Below, piece after piece: positions 27,301 through 34,978 of a stretch of 64,000 nt of DNA. Origin of the DNA: Parachlamydiales bacterium (GTDB lineage: Bacteria > Chlamydiota > Chlamydiia > Chlamydiales > SM23-39); the NCBI GenBank assembly GCA_019694475.1, contig JAIBBX010000001.1, forward strand, positions 316,001 to 380,000. The letters run 5' to 3'. The notes beneath the pieces were generated by a model, which had not been told where the DNA came from, made no database searches, and saw only the letters and a program-made list of their open reading frames with translations. Positions within the stretch are counted from its first letter, which is position 1. Each line of letters begins with the position of its first letter. The position numbers were made by a program, and so were the translations under genes.

Positions 27301-28594
27301 GATCAGCGACGACATTGTAACAACTGGCAGCCAGCCAATTTCGCTGATTGCCGATTATAACGATACAGGAACAGGGATACTCACGATCAATCCGCCGGTC
27401 TCTTTAATCCAATCAAACGGAGGGCCTATCCTTCTGGACTCTGGATTCGATTCTCCAGGAGGATCGAGTTCGATTGTGCAAAACAGCGGTCTCATCGACT
27501 CTAACGGCGGGCCAATCACATTCCAGTCAGCAGGGAACATCTTTGTAAGCGGAGCGGCTCTTGCAGTCGATACAGATGGAGGGTTTCTTTCGATCACCTC
27601 AACGAACGGAACGATTCAAATCGATCGGGATATGGAAACTTTGATTGGAACTGGTGGCGCCGATATCTCGGCTGGAATCGATGTGATCTTTACGCCGGCA
27701 GGAGGCAGTCTTTCGACAGGGTCAGGCTCGATCAACATTACAGCAGGCAACAACATTGTGTTAAATGGCGATCCGACAACGCTTAACTCGGCAACGGGGA
27801 ATATTGGCATGACTGCTGGCAACGACATTGAAATTTACGAGGTTGTCAATACGGGATCGGGCAATATCTCTTCTTTAGCTGAAAATAACACAACTCTTTT
27901 TACTTCTATCGGGTCACCTCTTGTGAGCACTTCAGGAATGATCTTGATGATCACTGGCAATAACATGAGCTTACTGGGGACAAGCAACATCACTTCAACA
28001 GGCAATTCCGTAACCTTAGTCGTTGACAATGATTTCCCTGCGATGCCTTTAATCGGAGGCGGCATTTTCACAATGGGTGCAGGGACTCAGGTCAACTCAG
28101 GATCCGGCTCTCCGATTCGTATTTTTACTGCTTTGCAGCAAAACGGTTCTGCAAACAATCAGATAGCAGCAGGGGCTCTTTTAAATGGATTTTCCCCCTT
28201 CTCCCCCCCTTTCAACTATCCCGGGACTCTTTTTGCCAACACCGCCTATGAAATCTGGTGCACCTACTATAGTAACAATATTAGCGGAAGCCCTTTTCCT
28301 GGCTCGCTTGTTGGCGGATTCCCTTTCACGATTTTCTACAAAAATTGCCTTCAGCAAGTCGTTGAACAGGCGATGATCGTCGTTACGGAACTGCTCAGGG
28401 ATTTTGAAGGTATGGAAAACCCGAACTTCCCTTACCACGGTCTCAATGAATACTATGGCTGGCCAAGCAAATTTATCATTTTCTACGATTTATATTCTCA
28501 GGAAGCTGCAATGCTGAACCCGAATCCGGAGCGGTACTTTATCAGAAGGAAAAATGAACTGCTTGTGGTTCCTCATCGCGAACGGCGATATTGA
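24353..28594 (+). CDS. TpsA-type exoprotein with haemagglutinin activity domain (FhaB-like)
   Basis: The 1413-residue product begins MNRAFFLLFPCLSWALP, a clear Sec signal peptide. Residues about 20-140 form the TPS/filamentous haemagglutinin N-terminal domain with the NPNGI motif (INPNGIVFG) and AVALNRVIS. The rest is a long beta-helix-like repeat region with SGNI and GAGNDI-like words. An upstream TTG at 24287 keeps the frame open, but that TTG is the first half of a TTGACA -35 box (24287-24292), so I start at 24353, where AGG lies about 7 nt upstream. Secretion normally needs a TpsB pore; none is in the window. The C-terminus has Tyr-rich, charged sequence. Confidence 0.82.
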   Translation: MNRAFFLLFPCLSWALPQSYETISGTCESRVINPEVIELIVSDGAFLEWKHFSIEENETARFLQPHAEAVALNRVISADPSRLMGRLEANGQLVLINPNGIVFGKDSIIDTTSLIASTFDVLGSDYLQKNSLEFKIGSLASIENLGSICANTVYLVGSEIKQNGMIQAPQFAGIIAGRATFEKNFLQSALALPNEEGRVFISGKIDSNDVLILGNSISLLKMSQIDASGDFCGGRVRIGGDWQGIHGTLFGSQETNIADSALIVANARESGNGGSIIVWSDGTTQFHGNIEALGGKLAGNGGKIEVSGKKNLDFGGTASAKAPLGKTGTLLLDPPDITIQVAGATTGTFSPCAPPSTYTPGIAADILTVASLTGALAGCNVVVDAATGNITVASAISWLSGNSLTLTASQNITVNASITPTASGASIFLNAGQNITVTNAEVANIGPAPGAAVSAIAATGNILIQSSSANARIGNQFGNILVEANAGNVICQMNNSGVTNRVATIGSFSPTVLGDPLGNVGDQIVVRAGNDILLNNGNPNSPSGCYVGISRVGAYNNDTGSVNGDFFITARRDIYLNGTQNGGTNRATAIGPGAAGATARAMIGNIEINAGRDLVINTGRGGSNNNTFIGSFGGGAPGESSIIINTGRNLTMQPMIPTLSGNFGFIGNGGTGGAMKSTSIEINVGADMVMDGRQVSNLITPAYNTVSAIPPTMFIHVGGNVTIFGGVSAAATTRTAMIQLTQVDPSIAFEYELWAGGRIRCLNGTSTNREGSIWKDSDIAQARIDLRANGDLIGAGDETNLGTLGSPRELFVSADHCFERGDLWSAQTALVNGINVFQGTPLANPSPALPNNGVGGFALDCTFYDTTNWPVSVATAGTGTHNLVFRTGSGNITIRSSDTFQGDPFTGTAITSGTAANFNITGILPVPNNYGIVTTSGNIEISGPSGANCTGLNSFNNVSVAAGSIANPWTSGSIYISANNNLSISDDIVTTGSQPISLIADYNDTGTGILTINPPVSLIQSNGGPILLDSGFDSPGGSSSIVQNSGLIDSNGGPITFQSAGNIFVSGAALAVDTDGGFLSITSTNGTIQIDRDMETLIGTGGADISAGIDVIFTPAGGSLSTGSGSINITAGNNIVLNGDPTTLNSATGNIGMTAGNDIEIYEVVNTGSGNISSLAENNTTLFTSIGSPLVSTSGMILMITGNNMSLLGTSNITSTGNSVTLVVDNDFPAMPLIGGGIFTMGAGTQVNSGSGSPIRIFTALQQNGSANNQIAAGALLNGFSPFSPPFNYPGTLFANTAYEIWCTYYSNNISGSPFPGSLVGGFPFTIFYKNCLQQVVEQAMIVVTELLRDFEGMENPNFPYHGLNEYYGWPSKFIIFYDLYSQEAAMLNPNPERYFIRRKNELLVVPHRERRY

Positions 28595-28633
28595 TAAGTA
28601 GCAAAATCCATTCTTCTTGTATCATACTTTCAA

Positions 28634-30907
28634 ATGAAAAAATTCCCCATCCTCCTGACAGCTTTAACTCTATTTTCCGAGGAAGCATACTGCTCGCGGG
28701 AAGATTTGGACTCGGCGAGACAAACGGGGTCCCCACCGACGTCTCGTCGGAAGGGGTATGAAAGCCAAATCGAAGCCTTGGGTTCCGACCGACAAGGCCC
28801 TTCCCCAAGCGGGAAAGGTGAGGAGAAGGATCGATTTGGCAAAGTCGCAGCAAGTCCAAATGTTCAAAATCTTCCCGCGAGCAGTATAAACGTCTATTTA
28901 CGCGATCCGATCTATAAAAATGGCATCCTCTATACAAGCAAAGGCGGGGTGATCCAAAATAACGACATCCGGATCCAGGCCTCTACCATTCAATACTTCC
29001 ATCGGATGGAAGATGGAAAAATGGTTCAGAAAATCGAGGCGGAAGGAGATCTGCTCGTCCAATACAAGGGCCGGGTTTTTGTCGGCACTGAGCTTGAATT
29101 CGACTTCAACAAGATGTGCGGCACGGTCTATGACGCAAAAACCCTTTCCTCTATGTGGTATGTGGGGGGCGATAAAATCGATCTTTCGCCGGATGGAAGC
29201 TACCATGTCGCCAACGCATTCGTTACCACCTGCGAGAACAAAGATAGCTCTTGGGATCTCAGAGCCCACAAAGTCAATGTGATCAAAAATGAATTTTTCC
29301 AAGCCAAAAAGGTGCGCCTTCGTTTCCTTCAGCTGCCGAAAATCTGGCTCCCCTCTTTCAAACTCAATCTAAAGCGATTTAAAGAGCCCATTTTCCGCTA
29401 CTATGTGAACTGGAATAAAGGTCCAAAAGTGGGCTTTCGCTATCAGCTCTATTCCTGGCAAGATCTTGCCATCTATGGAAGAGCTGAATATCGGTGGAGA
29501 AAAGGTTGGGGAGGCGCTCTGGAGAGCGAATATCTGCCTCCTGACAGCCTCACCACCTTCACAACCCGCAACTATCTTGGCACAGACCGCCTCTTCAATG
29601 CCGAAGATGTCGAACGCAGATACCGAGTGCAAGGGGCCTTTCGCTCCCAAAGCCGAAGCGGGAAAACGCACACGGTCCTTACCTGGGATAAATACAGCGA
29701 TGTGAGGATGCCTGGAGATTTCAAAAGCGAAGATTTTGAAGTCGATACAGCGATGAAAACAATCTTCTACATCCATCATAGGGAAAATGACATCCTCACC
29801 TACTTCAAACTGCGCCCAAGAGTCAACCCATTCGAGTCGATCAAACAAGATCTGCCCACAGGCTACGTGATCACCCGCCCAACCGAAATCCGAAATACAG
29901 GAGTCATCTCCACGGGCTTTTTCAAAGCATCCTATCTCAATTTCCAGTACTCCGATCAGCTTGTCACCTCGCTGCAAGATTTTCATTCCCCTCGCGTTGA
30001 GCTCTACGAAAGCCTCTATCGTCCGATCCACATGAAAGCTCTGACAATTACGCCCCAACTGCATGGAAGAGCCATTTTCTACGGCACAAGCCAAAACCAC
30101 GAAACGAAATGCCTAGGCCTTCTCGGATATGGCCTCGAAGCCCACCTTCATGGCCAAAGGCAATTTTCTAGATATAAACACGTGATTGAACCTTACGTGA
30201 ATTACAGCGCTCTCACAAGACCAACTGTCGGACCCGACGAACACTACATCTTTTCCATCCAAGACGGCTACCAAAAAATCCAACAAGTGGCAGGAGGAAT
30301 CCGCAATCTCCTCTTTTCCAGCCGCCGTCCCTGCAAGGAAGCGAGCTTTACTGCGGATCTTTATGCAAATGCCTTCTTTTCCGATCCCGTGATACCGCAA
30401 ATTGTTCCGAGAATCTACCTTTGGCTGGGCTGGCGGCTTCCAAGCGTCCACATTACGCTCCACAATTGCTACAACTTCCGCAATCAGATCTGGGATTTTT
30501 CCAATTCTAGGCTCCGCTGGACGGTAAGTGAGAATGTGGCGCTGTCATTTGAGACGCGCTATCGTTCAAAGTACGATTGGCGTAAAAGCGATCATGAAAA
30601 TTTCATTCTCGATGTAACCCGCAGCCAAGACGAACTGCTCGCCTCTCCCCTATCGGACCGCCGGATCACTTTGCTTTCAAATCTATTCATTCGGATCAAT
30701 CCATTTTGGCACTTAAAATTCGAATGTCAAAATGGATTTTATGGGTTATATAAAAACAGCATCAAAGAAAAACCTTACAATGAATTTAAGGTCCACCTCT
30801 ATACATGGCTAAGCCAATCTTGGAGGCTTCATTTCTACTACGGCTACACATTGCATAACCACTTCGACTGGAACATCGATATCCAGCTCGTGAAAAAACC
30901 TTTCTAA
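28634..30907 (+). CDS. LptD/OstA-like outer membrane protein
   Basis: The 757-residue product starts MKKFPILLTALTLFSEEAYC (signal peptide). Residues about 88-200 have the OstA/LptA fold (VIQNNDIRIQASTIQYF, VFVGTELEFDF), followed by a long beta-strand-rich region to the C-terminus (FYYGYTLHNHFDWNIDIQL) fitting a barrel that inserts LPS into the outer membrane. LptD of E. coli is 784 residues. It lies 39 nt after the haemagglutinin gene. Residues about 19-84 come from an inserted palindromic element and are Gly/Ser/Arg-rich, unlike the rest of the protein. Confidence 0.78.
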   Translation: MKKFPILLTALTLFSEEAYCSREDLDSARQTGSPPTSRRKGYESQIEALGSDRQGPSPSGKGEEKDRFGKVAASPNVQNLPASSINVYLRDPIYKNGILYTSKGGVIQNNDIRIQASTIQYFHRMEDGKMVQKIEAEGDLLVQYKGRVFVGTELEFDFNKMCGTVYDAKTLSSMWYVGGDKIDLSPDGSYHVANAFVTTCENKDSSWDLRAHKVNVIKNEFFQAKKVRLRFLQLPKIWLPSFKLNLKRFKEPIFRYYVNWNKGPKVGFRYQLYSWQDLAIYGRAEYRWRKGWGGALESEYLPPDSLTTFTTRNYLGTDRLFNAEDVERRYRVQGAFRSQSRSGKTHTVLTWDKYSDVRMPGDFKSEDFEVDTAMKTIFYIHHRENDILTYFKLRPRVNPFESIKQDLPTGYVITRPTEIRNTGVISTGFFKASYLNFQYSDQLVTSLQDFHSPRVELYESLYRPIHMKALTITPQLHGRAIFYGTSQNHETKCLGLLGYGLEAHLHGQRQFSRYKHVIEPYVNYSALTRPTVGPDEHYIFSIQDGYQKIQQVAGGIRNLLFSSRRPCKEASFTADLYANAFFSDPVIPQIVPRIYLWLGWRLPSVHITLHNCYNFRNQIWDFSNSRLRWTVSENVALSFETRYRSKYDWRKSDHENFILDVTRSQDELLASPLSDRRITLLSNLFIRINPFWHLKFECQNGFYGLYKNSIKEKPYNEFKVHLYTWLSQSWRLHFYYGYTLHNHFDWNIDIQLVKKPF
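28688..28886. repeat. palindromic element inserted in frame inside the lptD-like gene
   Basis: Bases 28688-28707 are the exact reverse complement of 28867-28886. A further 8-bp pair (28705-28712 with 28853-28860) and an inner 10-bp pair (28764-28773 with 28831-28840) are nested inside, plus a CCGAC/GTCGG hairpin at 28736-28750. The whole 199 bp stays open in the reading frame and encodes low-complexity residues just after the signal peptide. This is the behaviour of Rickettsia palindromic elements. Confidence 0.78.
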
Positions 30908-30934
30908 AAACCAATTAAAAGTTTTCAACCCACC

Positions 30935-30963
30935 TTGTTTTAGTTTCCTAATTAGCGTATAAT
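30935..30963 (+). promoter_or_regulatory. promoter of the Inc-like gene
   Basis: TTGTTT (30935-30940) and TATAAT (30958-30963) are 17 bp apart, 33 nt before the start. The -10 overlaps the palindromes GCGTA..TACGC and TAATATTT..AAATATTA, possible operator sites. Confidence 0.7.
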
Positions 30964-30995
30964 ATTTACGCGCTAAATATTAAAAAGGTAATATT

Positions 30996-31382
30996 ATGAT
31001 CGCGACAAGTAATGATTCAAAAATATCAATTGAGCTTGTCAGTCCAACAGAATCTGCTTCGCAGCCTTTAATTACCAGCAATAGAAGTCGTAGAGGGTGG
31101 GGAGGATGTTTTGAAGCAACTGTAGCCACGGTCTCGGCGATATCCGGATTGGCAACAGCCGTAAGTGGCATTTTATCTAAAGCTGAGCCTTATAATCGCA
31201 ATCACGAGACAAATGCAAAATATTGCGGGATTGTATGGGCAGTTTCAGTTGGCGCTGGGGCGCTTCTTAGCCTAAAAACGGGTAGCTTTAAACCTGTGGC
31301 GCTAGCGATTGGCGGACCTATTACAGGCGCAATTGGGGTGTGCTGCTTAATATGTCATTATTTTACCAATCCTGGATACTAA
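30996..31382 (+). CDS. hypothetical protein with bilobed hydrophobic region, Inc-like
   Basis: The 128-residue product has a polar N-terminus (about 1-35) and hydrophobic segments at about 43-60 (ATVATVSAISGLATAVSG), 78-92 and 100-122 (AIGGPITGAIGVCCLICHY). Long paired hydrophobic domains in a small protein are the usual mark of chlamydial inclusion membrane (Inc) proteins, delivered by type III secretion. No sequence family is recognised. It has its own promoter and AAGG 7 nt before ATG. A MITE-like element begins 50 nt after its stop. Confidence 0.62.
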   Translation: MIATSNDSKISIELVSPTESASQPLITSNRSRRGWGGCFEATVATVSAISGLATAVSGILSKAEPYNRNHETNAKYCGIVWAVSVGAGALLSLKTGSFKPVALAIGGPITGAIGVCCLICHYFTNPGY

Positions 31383-31432
31383 AAAATATAATAAAAACTT
31401 ATCTGCATATAACCAATTAAATAACGCTTAAT

Positions 31433-31997
31433 GAATATAGACAGTCGGGAGCGTTACGCGAACTTCGTCGCTCCTCCCCCCGCTGCCCGCGGGGTCCCTT
31501 TCAGGGCCCCTCTCCGCGGGCAGAAATTTAAGCCCTTCGGGCTTTTATTCCATTGCTAACAATACTGCTAAAGCAGCAACCAAACCTATAACTTTGATGC
31601 GAATACCAGTCTCGGTAATCGCATGAATTTTCCGAATACGTTTTGTTTTAACGCCAAATAGTTTAGGTAAGGGAAGCCTTTTCATAAACAAGCCCGAAGG
31701 GCTAAGTCTCTGCGCGCGGAGAGGGGCCCTGAAAGGGACCCCGCGGGCAGCCCAAGACTGGTTAGCGACACGAAGTGTCGCGTCCGGCAAAGAGCAATCG
31801 CGCCGTATAAAAACGGCGGAGCTGACCTCTAGGTCGCTTAGCACGCAGGCGCGATAGGGAGCGTTTCGATAAAAAGACGCCACGCAGTAGGCGGCCATGA
31901 TTCTCGCGCGACTGATGATCGAAGCCGGAATCCAGGCACCGCGGGCAGCGGGGGTGGAGCGACGAAGTTCGCGTAACGCTCCCGACTGTCTATATTT
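31433..31997. mobile_element. 565-bp MITE-like element with 60-bp terminal inverted repeats
   Basis: The ends 31433-31492 and 31939-31997 are reverse complements over about 60 bp (one indel, few mismatches). They are flanked by CTTAAT at 31427-31432 and 31998-32003, a likely 6-bp target duplication. Inside, 31483-31515 is the exact reverse complement of 31718-31750 (33 bp), extended by imperfect pairing to about 61 bp. It is visibly more GC-rich than its surroundings. No credible transposase is encoded. It fills most of the 710-bp gap between the Inc-like gene and the sugar dehydrogenase. Confidence 0.82.
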
Positions 31998-32092
31998 CTT
32001 AATCGTTTTTTAATTTGTTATATGCAACTCCGATTAAATAAATATTTGACAATATTTGAAGTGGCATTCAAGTCTTAAGAAAAAGAGACTCT

Positions 32093-33181
32093 ATGAAAGC
32101 CATTGCGATTGTCCCTCACACCAAAACCGTTCAACTCGTAGATCGGGACGACCCCAAAATCGAAACGCCTACGCAAGTGAAAGTAAAAGTGCTGCAAGTC
32201 GGCATTTGCGGCACCGACCGAGAAGAGGTCGCCGGCGGCAGAGCCGACGCCCCTCCAGGGGAAAAAATGCTCATCATCGGCCACGAAGTGCTAGGCGAAG
32301 TGGTGCAGGTGGGCGATGCGGTCAGGAGTTTGAAGCCCAAAGATCTCGTCGTGATCATGGTGAGAAGACCATGCTCTGAATGCGAAATGTGCAAAAAGGG
32401 CTGCTCCGATATGTGCCAATCGGGGAACTACACCGAGCGAGGCATCAAACAACGGCACGGCTTTCATCAAGAGTTTGTGATCGACGAGGAAAAATACATG
32501 ATCTGGGTTCCGCCCGCATTGGTTGGAACCGCTGTCCTTACAGAACCGACTACTGTTGTGGAAAAGGCCATCGATCACGCTTGCAGATTGCAAGTAGCAA
32601 GACTACCTGTAGATCCCGATCCGAAAAAATGGCTCCATGGCAAGAAAGTGTTGGTTGCCGGCCTCGGGCCGATCGGTCTTTTGGCGGCCATGGTGCTGCG
32701 ATTGAGAGGCGCGAATGTGGTTGGAATGGATATCGTCGATCCTCATAGTTTACGTCCCAGAATTTTGGAAGAAATGGGCGGAAAATATGTAGTTGGAAAA
32801 GAGGGAGCCATGAAAGGTCAAAGCTTTGATCTGATTTTAGAGGCGGCCGGAATTCCAAAACTCGATTTTCAATTACCGCAATTTTTGGCCAAAAACGGCG
32901 TTTATGTGTTGACTGGCGTCGCATCAGATGGCCCGCCCCTTGCTGTTGATGCGGGCAGATTGATGCGCGATCTAGTATTGGAAAATCAGATCGTTTTCGG
33001 CAGCGTCAACGCAGGCATTGCTCATTTCAAGCAAGCTGTCATTGATTTGGAAGAAGCTGAAAAAAAATGGCGCGGAGTCATACCGCAGCTCATCACAAGC
33101 AAAACGCCATTCACCCGTTTTGAAGAAGTGCTCGAAAAACGAAATCCCGACGAAATCAAAGCGGTTATTGAATGGGCATGA
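32093..33181 (+). CDS. zinc-dependent MDR dehydrogenase, glucose 1-dehydrogenase-like
   Basis: The 362-residue product belongs to the zinc-containing medium-chain dehydrogenases. Catalytic zinc ligands are seen in VGICGTDREE (Cys) and IIGHEVLGEVV (His, Glu); a structural zinc site in PCSECEMCKKGCSDMC; and the NAD(P) fold in VLVAGLGPIGLLAAMVLRLRGA. The C-terminal part (VNAGIAHFKQAVIDL) matches the glucose dehydrogenase C-terminal domain. The likely reaction is oxidation of an aldose to its lactone with NAD(P)+. It overlaps the GMC oxidoreductase by 10 nt. Such a pair is not a standard chlamydial gene set and may be acquired. Confidence 0.82.
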   Translation: MKAIAIVPHTKTVQLVDRDDPKIETPTQVKVKVLQVGICGTDREEVAGGRADAPPGEKMLIIGHEVLGEVVQVGDAVRSLKPKDLVVIMVRRPCSECEMCKKGCSDMCQSGNYTERGIKQRHGFHQEFVIDEEKYMIWVPPALVGTAVLTEPTTVVEKAIDHACRLQVARLPVDPDPKKWLHGKKVLVAGLGPIGLLAAMVLRLRGANVVGMDIVDPHSLRPRILEEMGGKYVVGKEGAMKGQSFDLILEAAGIPKLDFQLPQFLAKNGVYVLTGVASDGPPLAVDAGRLMRDLVLENQIVFGSVNAGIAHFKQAVIDLEEAEKKWRGVIPQLITSKTPFTRFEEVLEKRNPDEIKAVIEWA

Positions 33182-34668
33182 TCTACGATGCAATCATTGT
33201 TGGAAGCGGCGCTGGGGGCGGCACAATTGCCCGCCAATTAGCTCTTGCCGGCTGGAATATTTTAATCATCGAACGAGGCGGCTTTTTACCGAGGGAAAAG
33301 GAAAACTGGGACGCTGAAGAAGTCTTTCAGAAAGGACGGTACAGTCCGAACGAAACTTGGCTCGACAAAGATGAAAAACCGTTTGTTCCAGGGACGCATT
33401 ATTACGTCGGAGGGAACACCAAGTTTTATGGAGCAGCTCTTTTAAGACTGAGGGAGCGAGATTTTGAAGAAGTAGAACACTATGGAGGAATTTCTCCTGC
33501 TTGGCCTCTCAAATACAAAGATTTCAAGCTTTATTATCAGAGGGCAGAAGAGCTCTTCGAGGTGCATGGGGCGCGGGGCGAAGATCCTCTAGAGCCCCCT
33601 GAAGAAAAACCGTACCCTTATCCAGCAGTCAGCCATGAGCCGATCATCGCAAATATCTATAGCAAGCTAAAGAAAGAAGGGCTCAAACCGTTCCATTTAC
33701 CGCTTGGAATCAGACTCAATGAAAAGCATCGGGAAAACAGCCTCTGCATCCGCTGCGATACTTGCGATGGCTATCCGTGTTTAGCCGATGCAAAATCAGA
33801 TGCTCATCATATTTGCATCGCACCCATTTTAAAATTACCGAATGTCCATCTGCTGACAAATACAAAAGTCGAAAGGTTGATCGCTAAAAACAATGAAATC
33901 GCAGAGGTGGAAACCGATACGGGAAAACGCTTTCAAGCAAAACGGTTTATCGTCTCTTGCGGCGCGATCAATTCAGCTGCCCTGCTGCTCCGTTCCGAGC
34001 TGGCCAATCGAAGCGGACAGGTAGGACGGCACTACATGTGCCATAACAACTCAGCCATCGTTGCCCTATCGAAAGAAAAAAATAACGTGACTTTCCAAAA
34101 AACAATCGGGATCAATGATTTTTATTTTGGAGCAGAGGATTCAAAACTGCCGCTCGGACATATCCAATTGCTTGGCAAAGTGAAAGGAGCCATGCTTGCA
34201 GGCGATGCGCCTTGGTTTACGCCAAAATTTGCGACGGAGTGGATGGCGGATCATGCCATCGGTTGGTGGATCACTTCGGAAGATCTTCCCAATCCAAATA
34301 GCCGAGTGATGGTGAAGGGCGATCAAATCCACCTTCACTATCAGCCGACAAATTTAGAAGCGCATAAACGGCTCTTGAAAAAGCTAAAAATGATCCTCAA
34401 CTTTTCAGGCCATCGAATCCATTTTCCAATGACCGCTTATCTGGCCAAAAAGATCCCGATCGCAGGGGTTGCCCATCAAGTGGGAACATGCCGTTTTGGC
34501 CATGATAGCCATACATCGGTGCTCGACATCCACTGCAAAGCCCACGACTTAAAGAACCTTTATGTCGTGGACGGCAGTTTTTTTCCATCCGCAGGCGCAG
34601 TCAATCCAGCACTGACCATCATTGCCAACGCGTTACGAGTGGCTGATCATCTTATCGCCACTTCTTAG
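33172..34668 (+). CDS. GMC-family FAD oxidoreductase
   Basis: The 498-residue product has the FAD-binding GSGAGGGTIARQLALAGWNILIIERGG at the N-terminus, a Cys-rich CIRCDTCDGYPCLADAKSDAH motif near residue 190, and the GMC C-terminal region HQVGTCRFGHD...YVVDGSFFPSAGAVNPALTIIA with the active-site His and Asn. The substrate is probably a sugar or other alcohol, passing electrons to a quinone or another acceptor. Overlap with the upstream dehydrogenase (10 nt) implies consecutive or alternative steps on related substrates. Start at 33172 puts the Rossmann motif at residue 11 as usual. Confidence 0.83.
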   Translation: MGMIYDAIIVGSGAGGGTIARQLALAGWNILIIERGGFLPREKENWDAEEVFQKGRYSPNETWLDKDEKPFVPGTHYYVGGNTKFYGAALLRLRERDFEEVEHYGGISPAWPLKYKDFKLYYQRAEELFEVHGARGEDPLEPPEEKPYPYPAVSHEPIIANIYSKLKKEGLKPFHLPLGIRLNEKHRENSLCIRCDTCDGYPCLADAKSDAHHICIAPILKLPNVHLLTNTKVERLIAKNNEIAEVETDTGKRFQAKRFIVSCGAINSAALLLRSELANRSGQVGRHYMCHNNSAIVALSKEKNNVTFQKTIGINDFYFGAEDSKLPLGHIQLLGKVKGAMLAGDAPWFTPKFATEWMADHAIGWWITSEDLPNPNSRVMVKGDQIHLHYQPTNLEAHKRLLKKLKMILNFSGHRIHFPMTAYLAKKIPIAGVAHQVGTCRFGHDSHTSVLDIHCKAHDLKNLYVVDGSFFPSAGAVNPALTIIANALRVADHLIATS

Positions 34669-34978
34669 CGTTAGAACGACCAGGGGTTCCTGGGAAATAA
34701 TATTTCTGTTGTTGTTTGCCCGCTGGATGATACGTAGGTTGTCCTTTACTCCAATGGCGGTGTTTATGCCTTGGCGCTTTTTGTTGGAGTAATGCCGCAA
34801 TTTCCTGATTGACTTTTCTAACCTGTTCAGGCACTAGTTGGAGCTCGCCGCTTTCCCTCATTTGTTCGCGAATGGCGTGGAGTTGTTTTACTGAATATCT
34901 TATCGGTTCCGGCTCATCCAAAACGGCAAAATAATTCGATGTGTCAATCGGGGGACGTCTATCAATCCAAGTTGTCAT
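34652..34978 (-). CDS. small basic hypothetical protein, possible effector
   Basis: I start this at ATG 34978 (MTTWIDRRPPID), where GAGGA lies 4-5 nt upstream; it overlaps the stop of the upstream gene as ATGA, so the two are translationally coupled. The 108-residue product has an acidic/Pro N-terminus, a helical centre (RYSVKQLHAIREQMRES) and a basic, Gln/Lys/His-rich tail. The centre contains Y-x4-L, loosely like an eIF4E-binding motif, but the following residue is His rather than hydrophobic. No family is recognised. Its 3' end overlaps the GMC gene by 17 nt. Confidence 0.6.
   Translation of the reverse strand: MTTWIDRRPPIDTSNYFAVLDEPEPIRYSVKQLHAIREQMRESGELQLVPEQVRKVNQEIAALLQQKAPRHKHRHWSKGQPTYHPAGKQQQKYYFPGTPGRSNAKKWR

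Noticed and set aside
31545-31898. 117-codon minus-strand frame inside the MITE-like element
   Set aside because: It spans the nested inverted repeats, is basic and low-complexity, and shows no transposase motif.
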